Source: HGM04593 sp045533955
GTDB lineage: Bacteria > Bacteroidota > Bacteroidia > Bacteroidales > Bacteroidaceae
DNA: 64,000 bases
Direction: 5' to 3'
Assembly: GCA_045533955.1 (NCBI GenBank)
Contig: JAZSIU010000011.1
Location: 38,821 to 102,820, forward strand
The notes beneath the pieces are model-generated. The model did not search any database. It was given only the letters and a program-made list of their open reading frames with translations, and was not told the origin of the DNA. Of the stretch, positions 40,320 to 50,305 are shown in pieces. How positions within the stretch are numbered: position 1 is the first letter of the stretch; the number at the start of each line of letters is the position of its first letter. Position numbers and translations under genes: made by a program.

Positions 40320-42575
40320 TTACTTCACAACCACTTTTGTAGTATATTTAGCGCCATTAGCTTCCACTGCAAGGATATACACACCACTTGCCACCGATGA
40401 AGCATCAACAACCACATTGTCAGCTTGAGCCGAAGCATTAACTACTGCTTGACCTGCAACATTGTAAAGTGTTGCATCAACCGCTGTTGCACCCACATAT
40501 GTAACTTCATATTGATTTTGTGCTACAGGTGTTACCAATACATTTTGAGCCACATCGGCCTTAACTCCCTCTACTCCATCATAAGCAATTGCAGTTTTTA
40601 CTGCATTAAGCACATTTATTTTACCGGCACCCCATTGAACAGGATTTGATGAGTTTTCAACAAATGCATCTTGGGTTGCTGTGTTAATTAAGATTGAGCG
40701 CACTTCTGCACTTGTCAAATTAGGATTAGCTTGCAACATTAGAGCGACAGCACCCGAAGCAAATGGAGCCGCCATTGATGTTCCCATCATATAATCATAA
40801 TAGTATGGGCTATTGTTATAGGTAGTTTTACCAACCAACATAAACTCATTATCATAAACGCCTTGTTGAAGAGCCAATGTCATGTAATATGGGCTCATTG
40901 AAGAAACTATCATTGCACCTGGAGCTGTCAAGTGAGGCAATTTACGGCCATCAACGAGTGTTCCGTAGCTTGAGAATGCAGCAATATCATCAAGATCAAC
41001 ATATGAAGAGAAATTATATGCATAACCTTTTACTCTCACGGGAACTTTATCACGGCTTGTAAATGCGCCAACTGAAATAACATTTTTGGCACAAGATGCA
41101 TCAGTGATTGATCCATCTCCGCCACCATTCATCCAACCAGAGATGTCGTTTGAGGCCAATGTGCTATAACCTGTTGGAGCATATACGTCAATACGTTGAC
41201 CGGCATTTCCTTCAATCATAACACCAAACGCAACATTTCCTGTTGGGTTATTTGCTGAATTTACTAGATAATATGAGATTTGTGCAGTGTAACGATTGTT
41301 ATATTCATCTACTTTTGAACCAACACCAATATAACCGGTATAAGCATTCTCAAACACAGCTGAAGAAATGTCGCCTGGGCTACTATAATCCTTTGTACTA
41401 ACAAATTTAAACTCGCCATTAGTGCTTGCGGTAACTGCAGGCATTGCATAAACGATTGTTTTTTGTGTCAAGTCATAAAGTACCGGAGTAACTTTAAATG
41501 CTTGATTGGTATTGCTCCAAATTTCGATATTACCTAATTGACCATTCTTATAAGCGGTAGGCATCACAAATGAGTTGATAGTCTTATCACTTGCAGTCAT
41601 TGTTTTTGTAATAGCATACCCCATATCGGCTTCATTACCTGCGGCCACACAAATCACTGCTCGCTCAGCCAATTTATCGATATATTGGCTAAACAATTCT
41701 GTACCATCGTGAGGACCATAACCGCTACCCATTGAAAGGTTTACAACACATGGTTGGTTATTCGCTTCAGCATACTCGATGATATTTTCAATACCCATAA
41801 GAATATTATTATCATATGCATCATTACCCAATCCTACCATCAAAATATCCGACTCACTTGCAACACCATAGTAGTTGATTGTGTCGGCCAAATTTTTATA
41901 GCCACCTGCCATAATACCGGCTACGTGTGTACCATGCGACATTGTTGAAAGGTCGGTTGTGAACTGACTGAGTTTATACTCACTGTCATAAGCAGTTTCA
42001 ATACCATCTTTACCGGTAATAGTCCATGCGGCTTTCACACGCGATGAACCATCTGCATTCTTAAAGTTGGGGTGATTAGCTGTAACTCCTGCATCAACAA
42101 GACCGGTTACCACACCTGCCCCTTTATATGCTTGAGGTAATTGTCCCAATGGACGATGAACTGTATTTACTCCTGTCTTTGTACGAGCTTGGTCCATAAG
42201 AGGCTTAGCCATTTTAGGCATTGACAATGATTTTACCGATTTCAAATTTGAAACAGCTACTACTTTAGCCACATCAACTTCTACAAGAGCAAGGTTGTCG
42301 ATTTGTGAACGAATAACTGCACCTTCAGCCTCCAACTCGGCAAGATTAGCATCTTTATTCAAGTCAATAAGAACCACCACTCGTTCTGGCATATCGCCAA
42401 ATGGTTTAATCGTGTTTAAATCCTCCTTATCTGTTTTAAAAGGATTTTCACTTCCAAGTTTTTCCATCAATTGGTATTGGTGAAGCATTGCTTGACCATT
42501 AAGGTCAATTTTGCTTTGTGCAAATGAGAAGAGTGTTGCACCTGCCAATAAAACACTTAAGTAAATTTTTTTCAT
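40320..42575 (-). CDS. S8 subtilase with T9SS type A sorting domain (second copy)
   Basis: 751 residues with signal peptide MKKIYLSVLLAGATLFSFAQ. Catalytic residues: Asp in VVTGLVDAGVTANHPNF (DAG instead of the common DTG), His in MSHGTHVAGIMAGG, Asn in VAAGNEADM, Ser in MMGTSMAAPFASGAVALML. C-terminal sorting domain: VDATLYNVAGQAVVNA ... VASGVYILAVEANGAKYTTKVVVK. Same domain order as the neighbouring subtilase, about 25 residues longer, so an old tandem duplication is likely. Secreted protease. Promoter box TAAATTTG at plus 42614-42621 (minus strand). Confidence 0.93.
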   Translation of the reverse strand: MKKIYLSVLLAGATLFSFAQSKIDLNGQAMLHQYQLMEKLGSENPFKTDKEDLNTIKPFGDMPERVVVLIDLNKDANLAELEAEGAVIRSQIDNLALVEVDVAKVVAVSNLKSVKSLSMPKMAKPLMDQARTKTGVNTVHRPLGQLPQAYKGAGVVTGLVDAGVTANHPNFKNADGSSRVKAAWTITGKDGIETAYDSEYKLSQFTTDLSTMSHGTHVAGIMAGGYKNLADTINYYGVASESDILMVGLGNDAYDNNILMGIENIIEYAEANNQPCVVNLSMGSGYGPHDGTELFSQYIDKLAERAVICVAAGNEADMGYAITKTMTASDKTINSFVMPTAYKNGQLGNIEIWSNTNQAFKVTPVLYDLTQKTIVYAMPAVTASTNGEFKFVSTKDYSSPGDISSAVFENAYTGYIGVGSKVDEYNNRYTAQISYYLVNSANNPTGNVAFGVMIEGNAGQRIDVYAPTGYSTLASNDISGWMNGGGDGSITDASCAKNVISVGAFTSRDKVPVRVKGYAYNFSSYVDLDDIAAFSSYGTLVDGRKLPHLTAPGAMIVSSMSPYYMTLALQQGVYDNEFMLVGKTTYNNSPYYYDYMMGTSMAAPFASGAVALMLQANPNLTSAEVRSILINTATQDAFVENSSNPVQWGAGKINVLNAVKTAIAYDGVEGVKADVAQNVLVTPVAQNQYEVTYVGATAVDATLYNVAGQAVVNASAQADNVVVDASSVASGVYILAVEANGAKYTTKVVVK

Positions 42576-42613
42576 ATAAAAAAGCGGTTAAATTATTTTC
42601 CAATAATAAACCG

Positions 42614-42621
42614 CAAATTTA
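42614..42621 (-). promoter_or_regulatory. -7 box of the second subtilase gene
   Basis: Minus-strand TAAATTTG, 39 bases upstream of the ATG at 42575. Confidence 0.6.
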
Positions 42622-43066
42622 ATTATTTTTTTTGATATGATCACACTATTACATTGTAAATTTATTCTAAAACAATTTATTGCAGTAATACATTGATATA
42701 GTGCGATGCACATCCTGCTGCATTTTTCGGCATTTGCATCGCATAATAAATAATTCCCTTTATTTCGGGTGGCTCCGCACACCCCATTTAGGGAATTATT
42801 ATTTATGCCCTGAATGTTTTTAGCTTAGAAATAGAGCGGATAATGCATAATTATTTTGCTTTTTAATTCTTGTATTGCCGAGATACAGCCTTTTTATGGC
42901 GAATTAAAAAGGGAATATTCTATATGCTCAGTGGTTAAAAAACATGGCCCCAACCGCATAAAATCAGCGATTGAGACCTTATTTTATTTCCGTTCCTATT
43001 TTTTTATCGGATGCCGATATGAAAATTAATCATGTTTACTTTTGGCTATTGTTATCCAAACCATCA
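42622..43066. other. Intergenic gap with a large inverted repeat
   Basis: 445 bases without a gene. AATAATTCCCT (42749-42759) pairs with AGGGAATTATT (42790-42800); a smaller GGGTG/CACCCC pairing can form inside the loop, giving a two-part structure. The stretch 42810-43020 is less AT-rich and contains broken reading frames, possibly a decayed gene, but no family could be recognised. Confidence 0.5.
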
Positions 43067-43441
43067 TTAAAACATGTCGCCATCTACAATATCAACGTCA
43101 TCAATTCCTAATTCTTGTTCTAGATATAAGTCATCTAAATCAGATTGATATAGTTCACCCTCTTCGATAAGGAATTCTTCACCTTGCTCCAATTCTCCGT
43201 CGTGGTTCACATCATAAGCCACATAGTCAATCACACCATCACTATCCTCATCGACAAAAATCGCTTCGGTATAATCAATTTCTGCATCGGTATATGTCGA
43301 CACTTTTCCACCCTCTTCAACGATGTAAGTTTCCGATACCTCAATGTGAGTACCATCCAATCTCAACGTTTCGGTACGATAAGACATTCCCGTATCCTCT
43401 TCCATTTCACTACTTTCCAAATAATCCTTTTCGTTATCCAT
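43067..43441 (-). CDS. Acidic protein with EF-hand-like motifs
   Basis: 124 residues, very acidic, no signal peptide. Two loops look like EF-hand or dockerin-type calcium sites: VDEDSDGVIDYVAYD (about 64-78) and DVNHDGELEQGEEF (about 78-91). The C-terminus is a string of acidic residues (QELGIDDVDIVDGDMF). Similar small acidic proteins occur in Bacteroidales next to envelope genes; function is unknown. -7 box TAACTTTG at plus 43478-43485 (minus strand), 37 bases upstream. Confidence 0.7.
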   Translation of the reverse strand: MDNEKDYLESSEMEEDTGMSYRTETLRLDGTHIEVSETYIVEEGGKVSTYTDAEIDYTEAIFVDEDSDGVIDYVAYDVNHDGELEQGEEFLIEEGELYQSDLDDLYLEQELGIDDVDIVDGDMF

Positions 43442-43477
43442 AATATCTATTTTTATTATTTTTTCATTTATTTGCTA

Positions 43478-43485
43478 CAAAGTTA
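43478..43485 (-). promoter_or_regulatory. -7 box of the acidic EF-hand-like gene
   Basis: Minus-strand TAACTTTG, TAnnTTTG type, 37 bases before the ATG at 43441. Confidence 0.55.
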
Positions 43486-43695
43486 TAATAGTTTCGCTCA
43501 ATTAAAAAGCCTCATCTTACTTTTTTTTCAAATCTCACCGTTTTCATTGTAAATCACATCGTTTTTCTGACGAATTTTCTCTATTTGAGAAAAATGAACT
43601 TTTTTTATAGAAAAACTCACCTATAAAATTTGATATTATTTGAAAATATCACGAAATTTGCATCTTGAATACACATCTATCACAATAGATTAATA

Positions 43696-44034
43696 ATGAA
43701 TAACGATTTAAACAAAAAATACTATAAAATTCGCGAAGTTGCTGAAATTCTAAACATTCCGGCTTCGACGCTTCGTTTTTGGGAAGGTCAATTCACCATC
43801 ATTAAACCCAAAAGAAATGAACACGGCACACGCTTCTACACTCCGTCCGACATTGAGACCATAAGAATGGTTCATTATCTGGTTAAAGAGAAAGGGCTAA
43901 AACTCGATGCCGCCCAAGAACAAATTAGGCACAATCACTCAAACGTATCTCAACGACACAAAACAATCCAACGTCTAAAAGAAATAAGAACTGAGTTAAA
44001 AGCTATGCTCGACGCTCTTCATTCTCTGCGATAA
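43696..44034 (+). CDS. MerR-family transcriptional regulator
   Basis: 112 residues. The N-terminal winged helix is typical: YYKIREVAEILNIPASTLRFWEGQF, then RFYTPSDIETIRMVHYLVKEKGLKLDAAQEQI. A short coiled coil follows (HKTIQRLKEIRTELKAMLDAL). No effector domain or Cys-rich tail, so the signal is unknown. This short form is common in Bacteroidota. The next gene starts 16 bases downstream. Confidence 0.9.
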   Translation: MNNDLNKKYYKIREVAEILNIPASTLRFWEGQFTIIKPKRNEHGTRFYTPSDIETIRMVHYLVKEKGLKLDAAQEQIRHNHSNVSQRHKTIQRLKEIRTELKAMLDALHSLR

Positions 44035-44050
44035 GATTTTTCACTTAACT

Positions 44051-45550
44051 ATGTTACGCAACATATTAACTATATTCACTATTGCGACTTGCTTATTTGC
44101 GACCAAGGCGCAAATAAACGTTGACTCATTATATAATAAAGGCAAGTCTTCTTTTGAAGCCGGCGAATATGCTTTAGCCTACGATTACTTCTCTCAAGCA
44201 GCCGATTCGGGCTGCATTGAGGCTCAATGCTTCCTTGGCATATGCTATGATAATGGTTTGGGCACCAAGCCCGATAAAATCAAAGCTGTTGAATGGTATT
44301 CCAAAGCTGCACAAAGGGGAGATGCTGATGCTCAATATAATCTTGGCATATGTAATTATAGAGGACAAGGCACAAAACAAGATTTAGATTCAGCGTTATT
44401 TTGGATAAAAAAAGCCGATGAACAAGGACATTTTGCTGCACAATTATTTATTGCCGGCGTAACCGACAACTCGGCTGTCTCATACGACCCCCAACCGTCG
44501 GCCGTTTATTGGTGCTCTAAAGTTGCTCAAACCGGAGATGCTGAGGCACAATACCATTTCGGCTTGTATCTTTTATCGGGAATTGGCATAGAACAAAACA
44601 TGAAATCAGCTGCTGAATGGTTTTTAAAAGCAGCCGAACAAGGAATGGCAAAAGCTCAATTTGAATATGCAAAATGTCTCATCAACGGACATGGAGTGAA
44701 ACAAGACTTCCCGAAGGCCGTATATTGGCTACGCAAATCGGCCGACAACAATTACGACAAAGCCCAACTATGCCTGGCCGAATGCTATGCAAACGGACAA
44801 GGCACTCTTCAAAATTACAAACAAGCCTTTAAGTGGTATAACAAAGCCGCGCAACAAGACTATCCCTTAGCTCAATTCAGCTTAGGGCTATGCTATCACT
44901 ATGGATTGGGCGTAGATAGAGACTTTGAAACCGGCACTAAATGGATTTTAAAAGCCGCCGAAAATGGATATGTCAAAGCTCAATATGCTGCAGCAATTTG
45001 CAACATTGAGGGCATAGGAATAACTTGCAACCACTCTAATGCTGTAAAATGGAGCAAAAAAGCGGCTCAGCAAGGTTATGCTCCCGCTCAATACCTTTTT
45101 GCCTCTCAATTAAGCATTAATTCTCTATCACCCCCCGACTACACCATCATAAATGAATGGCTCAACAAAGCGGCTCAACAAGAATATACCCCGGCAATAT
45201 ACCTCTTGGCTTGCAACATCTATAGCGGACTGGGAACAGAACAAGACTTCAAAAAAGCATATGAGCTATACTCCAAAGCTGCAAATCAAGGACACATTCC
45301 ATCGCTTCACAATCTCGGAATTTGCTATGAATTAGGGCATGGTGTGGAGAAAGAGCCTATTAAAGCGTGTGAATTATATTTAAAAGCGGCCGAAAAAGGT
45401 TATGCTCCCGCTCAATACAACCTGGGCGTTTGCTACTACAACGGCATCGGCACCGATAAAGACATTACTACCGCGGCAAAATGGTTTGAATTGGCAGCCT
45501 CTCAAGGTCATCAAAAAGCGATTGATGCATTAGAGATTATTAATCGATAA
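44051..45550 (+). CDS. Sel1-repeat (TPR-like) exported protein
   Basis: 499 residues with a signal peptide (MLRNILTIFTIATCLFATKA). About 12 Sel1-like repeats of 36 residues fill the rest, each near AAEQGxAxAQFxLGxCYxxGxGxxQD (for example KAAQRGDADAQYNLGICNYR). The array would form an alpha solenoid in the periplasm that binds other proteins. Co-directional with the MerR gene. No enzymatic motif. Confidence 0.92.
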   Translation: MLRNILTIFTIATCLFATKAQINVDSLYNKGKSSFEAGEYALAYDYFSQAADSGCIEAQCFLGICYDNGLGTKPDKIKAVEWYSKAAQRGDADAQYNLGICNYRGQGTKQDLDSALFWIKKADEQGHFAAQLFIAGVTDNSAVSYDPQPSAVYWCSKVAQTGDAEAQYHFGLYLLSGIGIEQNMKSAAEWFLKAAEQGMAKAQFEYAKCLINGHGVKQDFPKAVYWLRKSADNNYDKAQLCLAECYANGQGTLQNYKQAFKWYNKAAQQDYPLAQFSLGLCYHYGLGVDRDFETGTKWILKAAENGYVKAQYAAAICNIEGIGITCNHSNAVKWSKKAAQQGYAPAQYLFASQLSINSLSPPDYTIINEWLNKAAQQEYTPAIYLLACNIYSGLGTEQDFKKAYELYSKAANQGHIPSLHNLGICYELGHGVEKEPIKACELYLKAAEKGYAPAQYNLGVCYYNGIGTDKDITTAAKWFELAASQGHQKAIDALEIINR

Positions 45551-45563
45551 ATTACTTCATCAA

Positions 45564-45607
45564 TAAAACAACAATGGCAGCCATAATCGGTTGCCATTGT
45601 TGTTTTA
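45564..45607. terminator. Bidirectional terminator between Sel1 and MFS genes
   Basis: TAAAACAACAATGGCA (45564-45579) and TGCCATTGTTGTTTTA (45592-45607), perfect 16-bp arms and a 12-base loop, between convergent genes. Confidence 0.9.
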
Positions 45608-45622
45608 TATGTTTTACAAATT

Positions 45623-47275
45623 TTATTCTTTTATATTTGGTAGCTCCAAACCTAATCCTTTTGATTTGTCAACACGCTTAAGAATTAATCCTATTATCAA
45701 CGCCGCCACCCCTAAAGATGCAAGCATAATGAGCGGAGCCGTATAATCATACATTGTTGCAGCCGCTTCAGGAGTAATTGTATGGGTTGCCAATCCCTCT
45801 GTTATTTCAGGATTGGTATTATCCAACACTTTACCTATCAACATTGGGAACAACCATAAACCTATGTTTTGTATCCAGAAAATCAACGCATAGGCACTAC
45901 CTATAATTTTTTGGTCAACCAATTTAGGCACACTTGGCCATAATGAAGCCGGAACCAAAGAGAAACTTGCGCCTAATACAAGAATTGTGATATATGCCAC
46001 AATAAAGCCTCCAATTGGGCTACCTTTAAACATTGGCAAAACAAATGCAAATGTCAAGTGACAAGCAATAAGTAATATTGCACCTAAAATCAACATTGTT
46101 GCAGCTTTTCCTTTATGGTCTACATAATTACCTAGGATTGGCGTAATACCTACTGCCAATAATGGGAACACTGCAAACACGGTCTCTGCGCTTTGACGCA
46201 TATACCCCATGTAACAGAATGTTATTAATGCAACAATTGCCATTCCCAACATTGAATATTTCAATTTTTTATTTTTAGCAAAATTGCTAATAAATGCACC
46301 TGCCGCAACTACTAACATTATTAAATATTGCACTATAGTAACTTGGTCTGAGGCCCAAAATGAATCTTTGGCAACGTCAGTAAACGACAAATTACATTGG
46401 AGCATATTTACAGCATATTTTTGGAATGGGAAAATCGCCGAGTAATATAATACACAAAGCATCGCTACTAACCAAAATCCTCCACTTTTTAATATAGCAC
46501 CAATATCGCTAACTTTAAATGGTTCTTTTTCTTCCTCCTCTCCTGTTTGTGCATCTAATTTCTTATCCATAAAGAAATATACGATAAACATCATCAGCGC
46601 TATCATCAATAACACTACACCAAATGCAACCGAACGAGACACGTCAATATCTCCACCTAATTTAGCAAAATAAGGCGAGAAAATCATACATGTTGCAACG
46701 CCTAATCGAGCTAATGCCATCTCAGAACCCATGGCCAATGCCATTTCGCGTCCTTTAAACCATTTTACGATACCACGGCTCACTGTAATGCCGGCCATTT
46801 CCACGCCACAGCCAAATATCATAAAACCGATAGCTGCAAATTTTGCTGACGCAGGCATTCCTTGATAAAATGGAGAAATTCCTAATTCATCAAATCCCGG
46901 AATATAATTTAGGTTATTATTAAACCACACTTCAAGGCTACTGCCTACAAACATATCGGTTACTGCATACCAATTAATCGCTGCACCAATGAGCATAACT
47001 ACCCCCGATAATAAAGCGGTGAACCTAACACCCATCTTATCAAGAATAATTCCTGCAAAAATCAAAAAGAATACAAACACATTTAAGAAAGTTTCAGCCC
47101 CTTGCATGGTACCAAATGCAGTAGAGTCCCATCCTCGTGTTGATTGCATCAAATCCTTTATTGGCGATAATATGTCCATAAACACATAGCTAAAAAACAT
47201 CGCCAACGCAAGAAGCAAGAGCGCCGACCATCTAATCCACGCCTTGTCGCTTAATAATTGTTTATTCGCTGTCAT
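45623..47275 (-). CDS. MFS transporter
   Basis: 550 residues with about 12-14 membrane segments. The major facilitator loop between TM2 and TM3 is ILDKMGVRFTALLSG, and a second-half equivalent is GNYVDHKGKAATMLILGA. A cytoplasmic loop about 235-260 is rich in charged residues (DAQTGEEEEKEPFK). The substrate cannot be told from the sequence; the MFS family includes relatives in Bacteroidales of similar length. -7 box TAACTTTG upstream. Confidence 0.85.
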   Translation of the reverse strand: MTANKQLLSDKAWIRWSALLLLALAMFFSYVFMDILSPIKDLMQSTRGWDSTAFGTMQGAETFLNVFVFFLIFAGIILDKMGVRFTALLSGVVMLIGAAINWYAVTDMFVGSSLEVWFNNNLNYIPGFDELGISPFYQGMPASAKFAAIGFMIFGCGVEMAGITVSRGIVKWFKGREMALAMGSEMALARLGVATCMIFSPYFAKLGGDIDVSRSVAFGVVLLMIALMMFIVYFFMDKKLDAQTGEEEEKEPFKVSDIGAILKSGGFWLVAMLCVLYYSAIFPFQKYAVNMLQCNLSFTDVAKDSFWASDQVTIVQYLIMLVVAAGAFISNFAKNKKLKYSMLGMAIVALITFCYMGYMRQSAETVFAVFPLLAVGITPILGNYVDHKGKAATMLILGAILLIACHLTFAFVLPMFKGSPIGGFIVAYITILVLGASFSLVPASLWPSVPKLVDQKIIGSAYALIFWIQNIGLWLFPMLIGKVLDNTNPEITEGLATHTITPEAAATMYDYTAPLIMLASLGVAALIIGLILKRVDKSKGLGLELPNIKE

Positions 47276-47617
47276 TTTAAATTACTTTTATTTGTTTATA
47301 TAATTTGTCTACAAAGTTAGTGAAATCCATCTTCGTTTTAAAATTTATCAATATTTTTTAAACATATATCCTTTTTTAACCCATTACAAATAGACACCAC
47401 AAATATAATGCGTATTTTTGACATATACAAATTTCTCCGCCTTTAATTTGATACAAATTACCACTTTTATAAATCTCAATCTTTATCGAAGTCACCAATT
47501 TCTCATTCAGTATAATTTAATGACACAAAATTCTTGGCACATTGATATTTTTTTATGTAAATTTGCACATAACTATTGCAATCACTGCACTATTGACTCA
47601 TTATTAATCATTGTAAC
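47276..47617. other. Divergent promoter region
   Basis: 342 bases, no gene. Minus-strand TAACTTTG (plus 47312-47319) lies 37 bases before the MFS start. Plus-strand TAAATTTG (47558-47565) with TTGG about 21 bases upstream lies 53 bases before the AI-2E transporter start. Confidence 0.6.
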
Positions 47618-48793
47618 ATGACAAAACGACAACCATATACATTTGACCGAGTGGTAAGAATTTTCTTCACCATTGCTTCTATTGGCGCTATTCTTTGGCT
47701 CGTCAACACTTTATCCAGTGTACTACTACCCTTTTGTGTAGCATGTCTCATTGCTTATCTATTGGAGCCGGTAGTACAGTTTAATCGTCGCATTTTTAAA
47801 ATCAAGCGTCGAGTTCCCGCTATAGCTCTCACTCTTATCGAAACACTCCTTGTTATTGTCGCGATTGGGCTTCTTTTCATTCCAACATTATTAGAAGAAT
47901 CGCAACAAATGGCAGCTATGTTTAAAGAATATGCAACCTCCAAAGCTAATATTCAATATCTGCCCGAAGAAGTACACACCTACATTCGCAAAATCATTGA
48001 TTTCGAGCAACTTTCAGCCCTTTTAACCGACCAAAATATCGACAAACTATTATCATTGACTAAAGGGGTTATTTCAGGAGGATTCGACCTTATCATGGGA
48101 CTTGTCAGTTGGTTTATTGTCCTACTTTATATCATCTTCATTATGCTTGACTATGAAGTATTGACTAAAGGTTTTAAACGCATGGTCCCTCCTAAATACC
48201 GTAAAATGGTCTTCAGCATAGGGCACGATGTAAAAACAAGTATGAATTTATATTTCCGCGGACAAGCTCTTGTTGCTTTCTTAGTAGGTGTATTATTTAG
48301 CATTGGGTTTAGCATCATTGGATTACCTTTAGCCTTTATTCTAGGAATGTTTATAGGATTGCTAAACATGGTGCCATACCTGCAATTCGTTTCGTTATTC
48401 CCTGCCACCCTACTATGCCTCGTATATTCAGTCGACACAGGAAATGATTTTTGGATTATATGGTGGCAATGTATGGCTGTTTACGCAATAGTACAAGTGA
48501 TACAAGACCTATTTCTTGTGCCAAAAATCATGGGCAAAACAATGGGGCTTAACCCGGCAATTATACTTCTTTCATTATCGGTTTGGGGTGCGCTATTTGG
48601 CTTTATAGGCTTAATCATAGCCTTACCTCTAACCACATTACTATTGTCTTATTACAATCGTTATATCGTAGGAGAAGAAATCAATCACCGTAAACGCCGC
48701 AAACTCAACTTCTCAAAAATCAAGCTTACGCGCATAAGAAAAAACAAATCAGCTAAAGATGCTCAACCAAACTCCTCTGCTAACAATTCTTAG
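47618..48793 (+). CDS. AI-2E family transporter
   Basis: 391 residues, with three N-terminal membrane segments, a long soluble loop (about 85-150), and a C-terminal cluster ending about residue 355, then a Lys/Arg tail (HRKRRKLNFSKIKLTRIRKNK). The conserved part AFILGMFIGLLNMVPYLQFVSLFPATLL and LVPKIMGKTMGLNPAIILLSLSVWG is typical. Family members include TqsA but also Na+/H+ antiporters, so the substrate is open. The 3' end overlaps the convergent DUF2007 gene by 14 bases. Confidence 0.88.
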   Translation: MTKRQPYTFDRVVRIFFTIASIGAILWLVNTLSSVLLPFCVACLIAYLLEPVVQFNRRIFKIKRRVPAIALTLIETLLVIVAIGLLFIPTLLEESQQMAAMFKEYATSKANIQYLPEEVHTYIRKIIDFEQLSALLTDQNIDKLLSLTKGVISGGFDLIMGLVSWFIVLLYIIFIMLDYEVLTKGFKRMVPPKYRKMVFSIGHDVKTSMNLYFRGQALVAFLVGVLFSIGFSIIGLPLAFILGMFIGLLNMVPYLQFVSLFPATLLCLVYSVDTGNDFWIIWWQCMAVYAIVQVIQDLFLVPKIMGKTMGLNPAIILLSLSVWGALFGFIGLIIALPLTTLLLSYYNRYIVGEEINHRKRRKLNFSKIKLTRIRKNKSAKDAQPNSSANNS

Positions 48794-49010
48794 CTTCGGT
48801 CAACAGTTCTTCGGCTCTAAACACATCTTCGTTACGCACAAACAGTCTCACCTCCCCAACCGGGGTCATGGGATAGATACTTGACATGTTTTCATCATTA
48901 AGCACACACATCACACCATTACTCAGCAACACACCGCGAGCGATATGAGCATCAATCGCATTACTATAAACTCTTAGCAACACAAGTGTATCTTCCTCTT
49001 GTCGACTCAT
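48780..49010 (-). CDS. DUF2007 family protein
   Basis: 76 residues, MSRQEEDTLVLLRVYSNAID ... LLSNGVMCVLNDENMSSIYP, then EVRLFVRNEDVFRAEELL. This is the ferredoxin-like DUF2007 pattern, thought to be a signal-transducing domain. Located downstream of mltG (19 bases), same strand. Overlaps the AI-2E gene end. Confidence 0.85.
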   Translation of the reverse strand: MSRQEEDTLVLLRVYSNAIDAHIARGVLLSNGVMCVLNDENMSSIYPMTPVGEVRLFVRNEDVFRAEELLTEAKNC

Positions 49011-49028
49011 AGACGTTTAGGTTTATAT

Positions 49029-50072
49029 CTATTTCTTAATATTTCTTCGATCAAGTTCGGTTTGGTAACGTTTTGCATTTGATTGATGCGTTTCATAATC
49101 AACTGCAAAATTATGATACCCCGAGAAATCCTCCTTGGCACACATATATAAATAATCATGTTCAGGAGCATCAAGCACTGCATCCAAAGTCGATTTTGCC
49201 ACTATGCGAATGGGACCGGGAGGCAATCCTTCATACTTATATGTATTATAAGGCGATTCAACCTTCGTATGTTCATTCAAGACTCTTCGTATCGAAAAAT
49301 CGCCTATCGCAAATTTCAATGTTGGGTCGGCTTGCAACTTCATCCCCTTTTTTATGCGATTTAAATACAAACGAGCCACCTTTGGACGTTCATCTTCCTT
49401 ATTTGTTTCTTCTTCTACTATTGAGGCTACTGTCGACACTTGTGCCGGCGTCAATCCTAATGCCTTTGCCTTTGACACTTTTTCTTCATCCCAATATTTT
49501 TTGTAGTAACCAAGCATCTTTTCCACTACTTTTTCGGGAGTGGCATCCCAATAAAACTCATAGCTATCGGGGAAAAATGCCGCAGGATACTCTTCCTTAG
49601 CAAAATTTTCTCCACTTAAAACACTATCACATGCACGAAGAAAATCCGCTTCATCAAACTTCATATTTTTCGACACACGTTGCGCCAATTGTTCCATCGT
49701 ACGCACATTATTAAACGTCACTTTTACCGGAGTTTGGCGACCGGCATCTAACTTTCTGGCCACACTCCATGCCATTGCCCCCGGCTCTATCTTATAAGCT
49801 CCTACACTTTCTAAAATATCTCCGCCCATTATTGACCACAAATCATAAACTTTCCCTCCATAATCTGCGCCCAATTTTAATGTCAAACTATCTTGCAATT
49901 GTTTTTCTGTATAACCCTTATCTACATATATCCATTGCGCTTTGCCTTCATATCTTTGCATCACATAAAACATCGAAGCAACCGCCACTATCAGCAACAC
50001 TACTCCAACCGAAATCACATAATACCATTTGCGTGACAATTTTATTGTTTTCTTATTTTTCTTTTTTGCCAT
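49029..50072 (-). CDS. mltG: Endolytic murein transglycosylase
   Basis: 347 residues. One N-terminal membrane anchor (YYVISVGVVLLIVAVASMFYV), a LysM-like region, then the YceG/MltG domain with FFPDSYEFYWDATPEKVVEKM, the catalytic Glu in STVASIVEEETNKEDERPKVA, and KLQADPTLKFAIG and YNTYKYEGLPPGPI. It cuts nascent glycan strands at the inner membrane. -7 box TAAATTTG at plus 50141-50148 (minus strand). Confidence 0.95.
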   Translation of the reverse strand: MAKKKNKKTIKLSRKWYYVISVGVVLLIVAVASMFYVMQRYEGKAQWIYVDKGYTEKQLQDSLTLKLGADYGGKVYDLWSIMGGDILESVGAYKIEPGAMAWSVARKLDAGRQTPVKVTFNNVRTMEQLAQRVSKNMKFDEADFLRACDSVLSGENFAKEEYPAAFFPDSYEFYWDATPEKVVEKMLGYYKKYWDEEKVSKAKALGLTPAQVSTVASIVEEETNKEDERPKVARLYLNRIKKGMKLQADPTLKFAIGDFSIRRVLNEHTKVESPYNTYKYEGLPPGPIRIVAKSTLDAVLDAPEHDYLYMCAKEDFSGYHNFAVDYETHQSNAKRYQTELDRRNIKK

Positions 50073-50140
50073 AACTTCTAATACTCTATATCTTTATATT
50101 TATCAATAATCAACTCTTATTAAAAACCATTTATCGAATG

Positions 50141-50148
50141 CAAATTTA
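50141..50148 (-). promoter_or_regulatory. -7 box of mltG
   Basis: Minus-strand TAAATTTG, 68 bases before the mltG ATG at 50072. Confidence 0.55.
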
Positions 50149-50238
50149 ACCACTTATATTGAAAGAAAAAAATTTTTATGCAATACACTACAGTTCAACA
50201 CATTAAGAATACCCCACAAAAATATTATCAAAAAATGC

Positions 50239-50268
50239 TTGTTATTTAAATTATTTTATCTAACTTTG
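50239..50268 (+). promoter_or_regulatory. Promoter of tRNA-Ser
   Basis: -33 TTG (50239-50241), 19-base spacer, -7 TAACTTTG (50261-50268), 37 bases before the tRNA. Confidence 0.75.
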
Positions 50269-50305
50269 CACTGCTAAACAAAACAAATAGCAAATTTTAC
50301 TTATT

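Noticed and set aside
49073..49600. 175-codon plus-strand frame over mltG
   Set aside because: Antisense shadow of the well-supported mltG gene.
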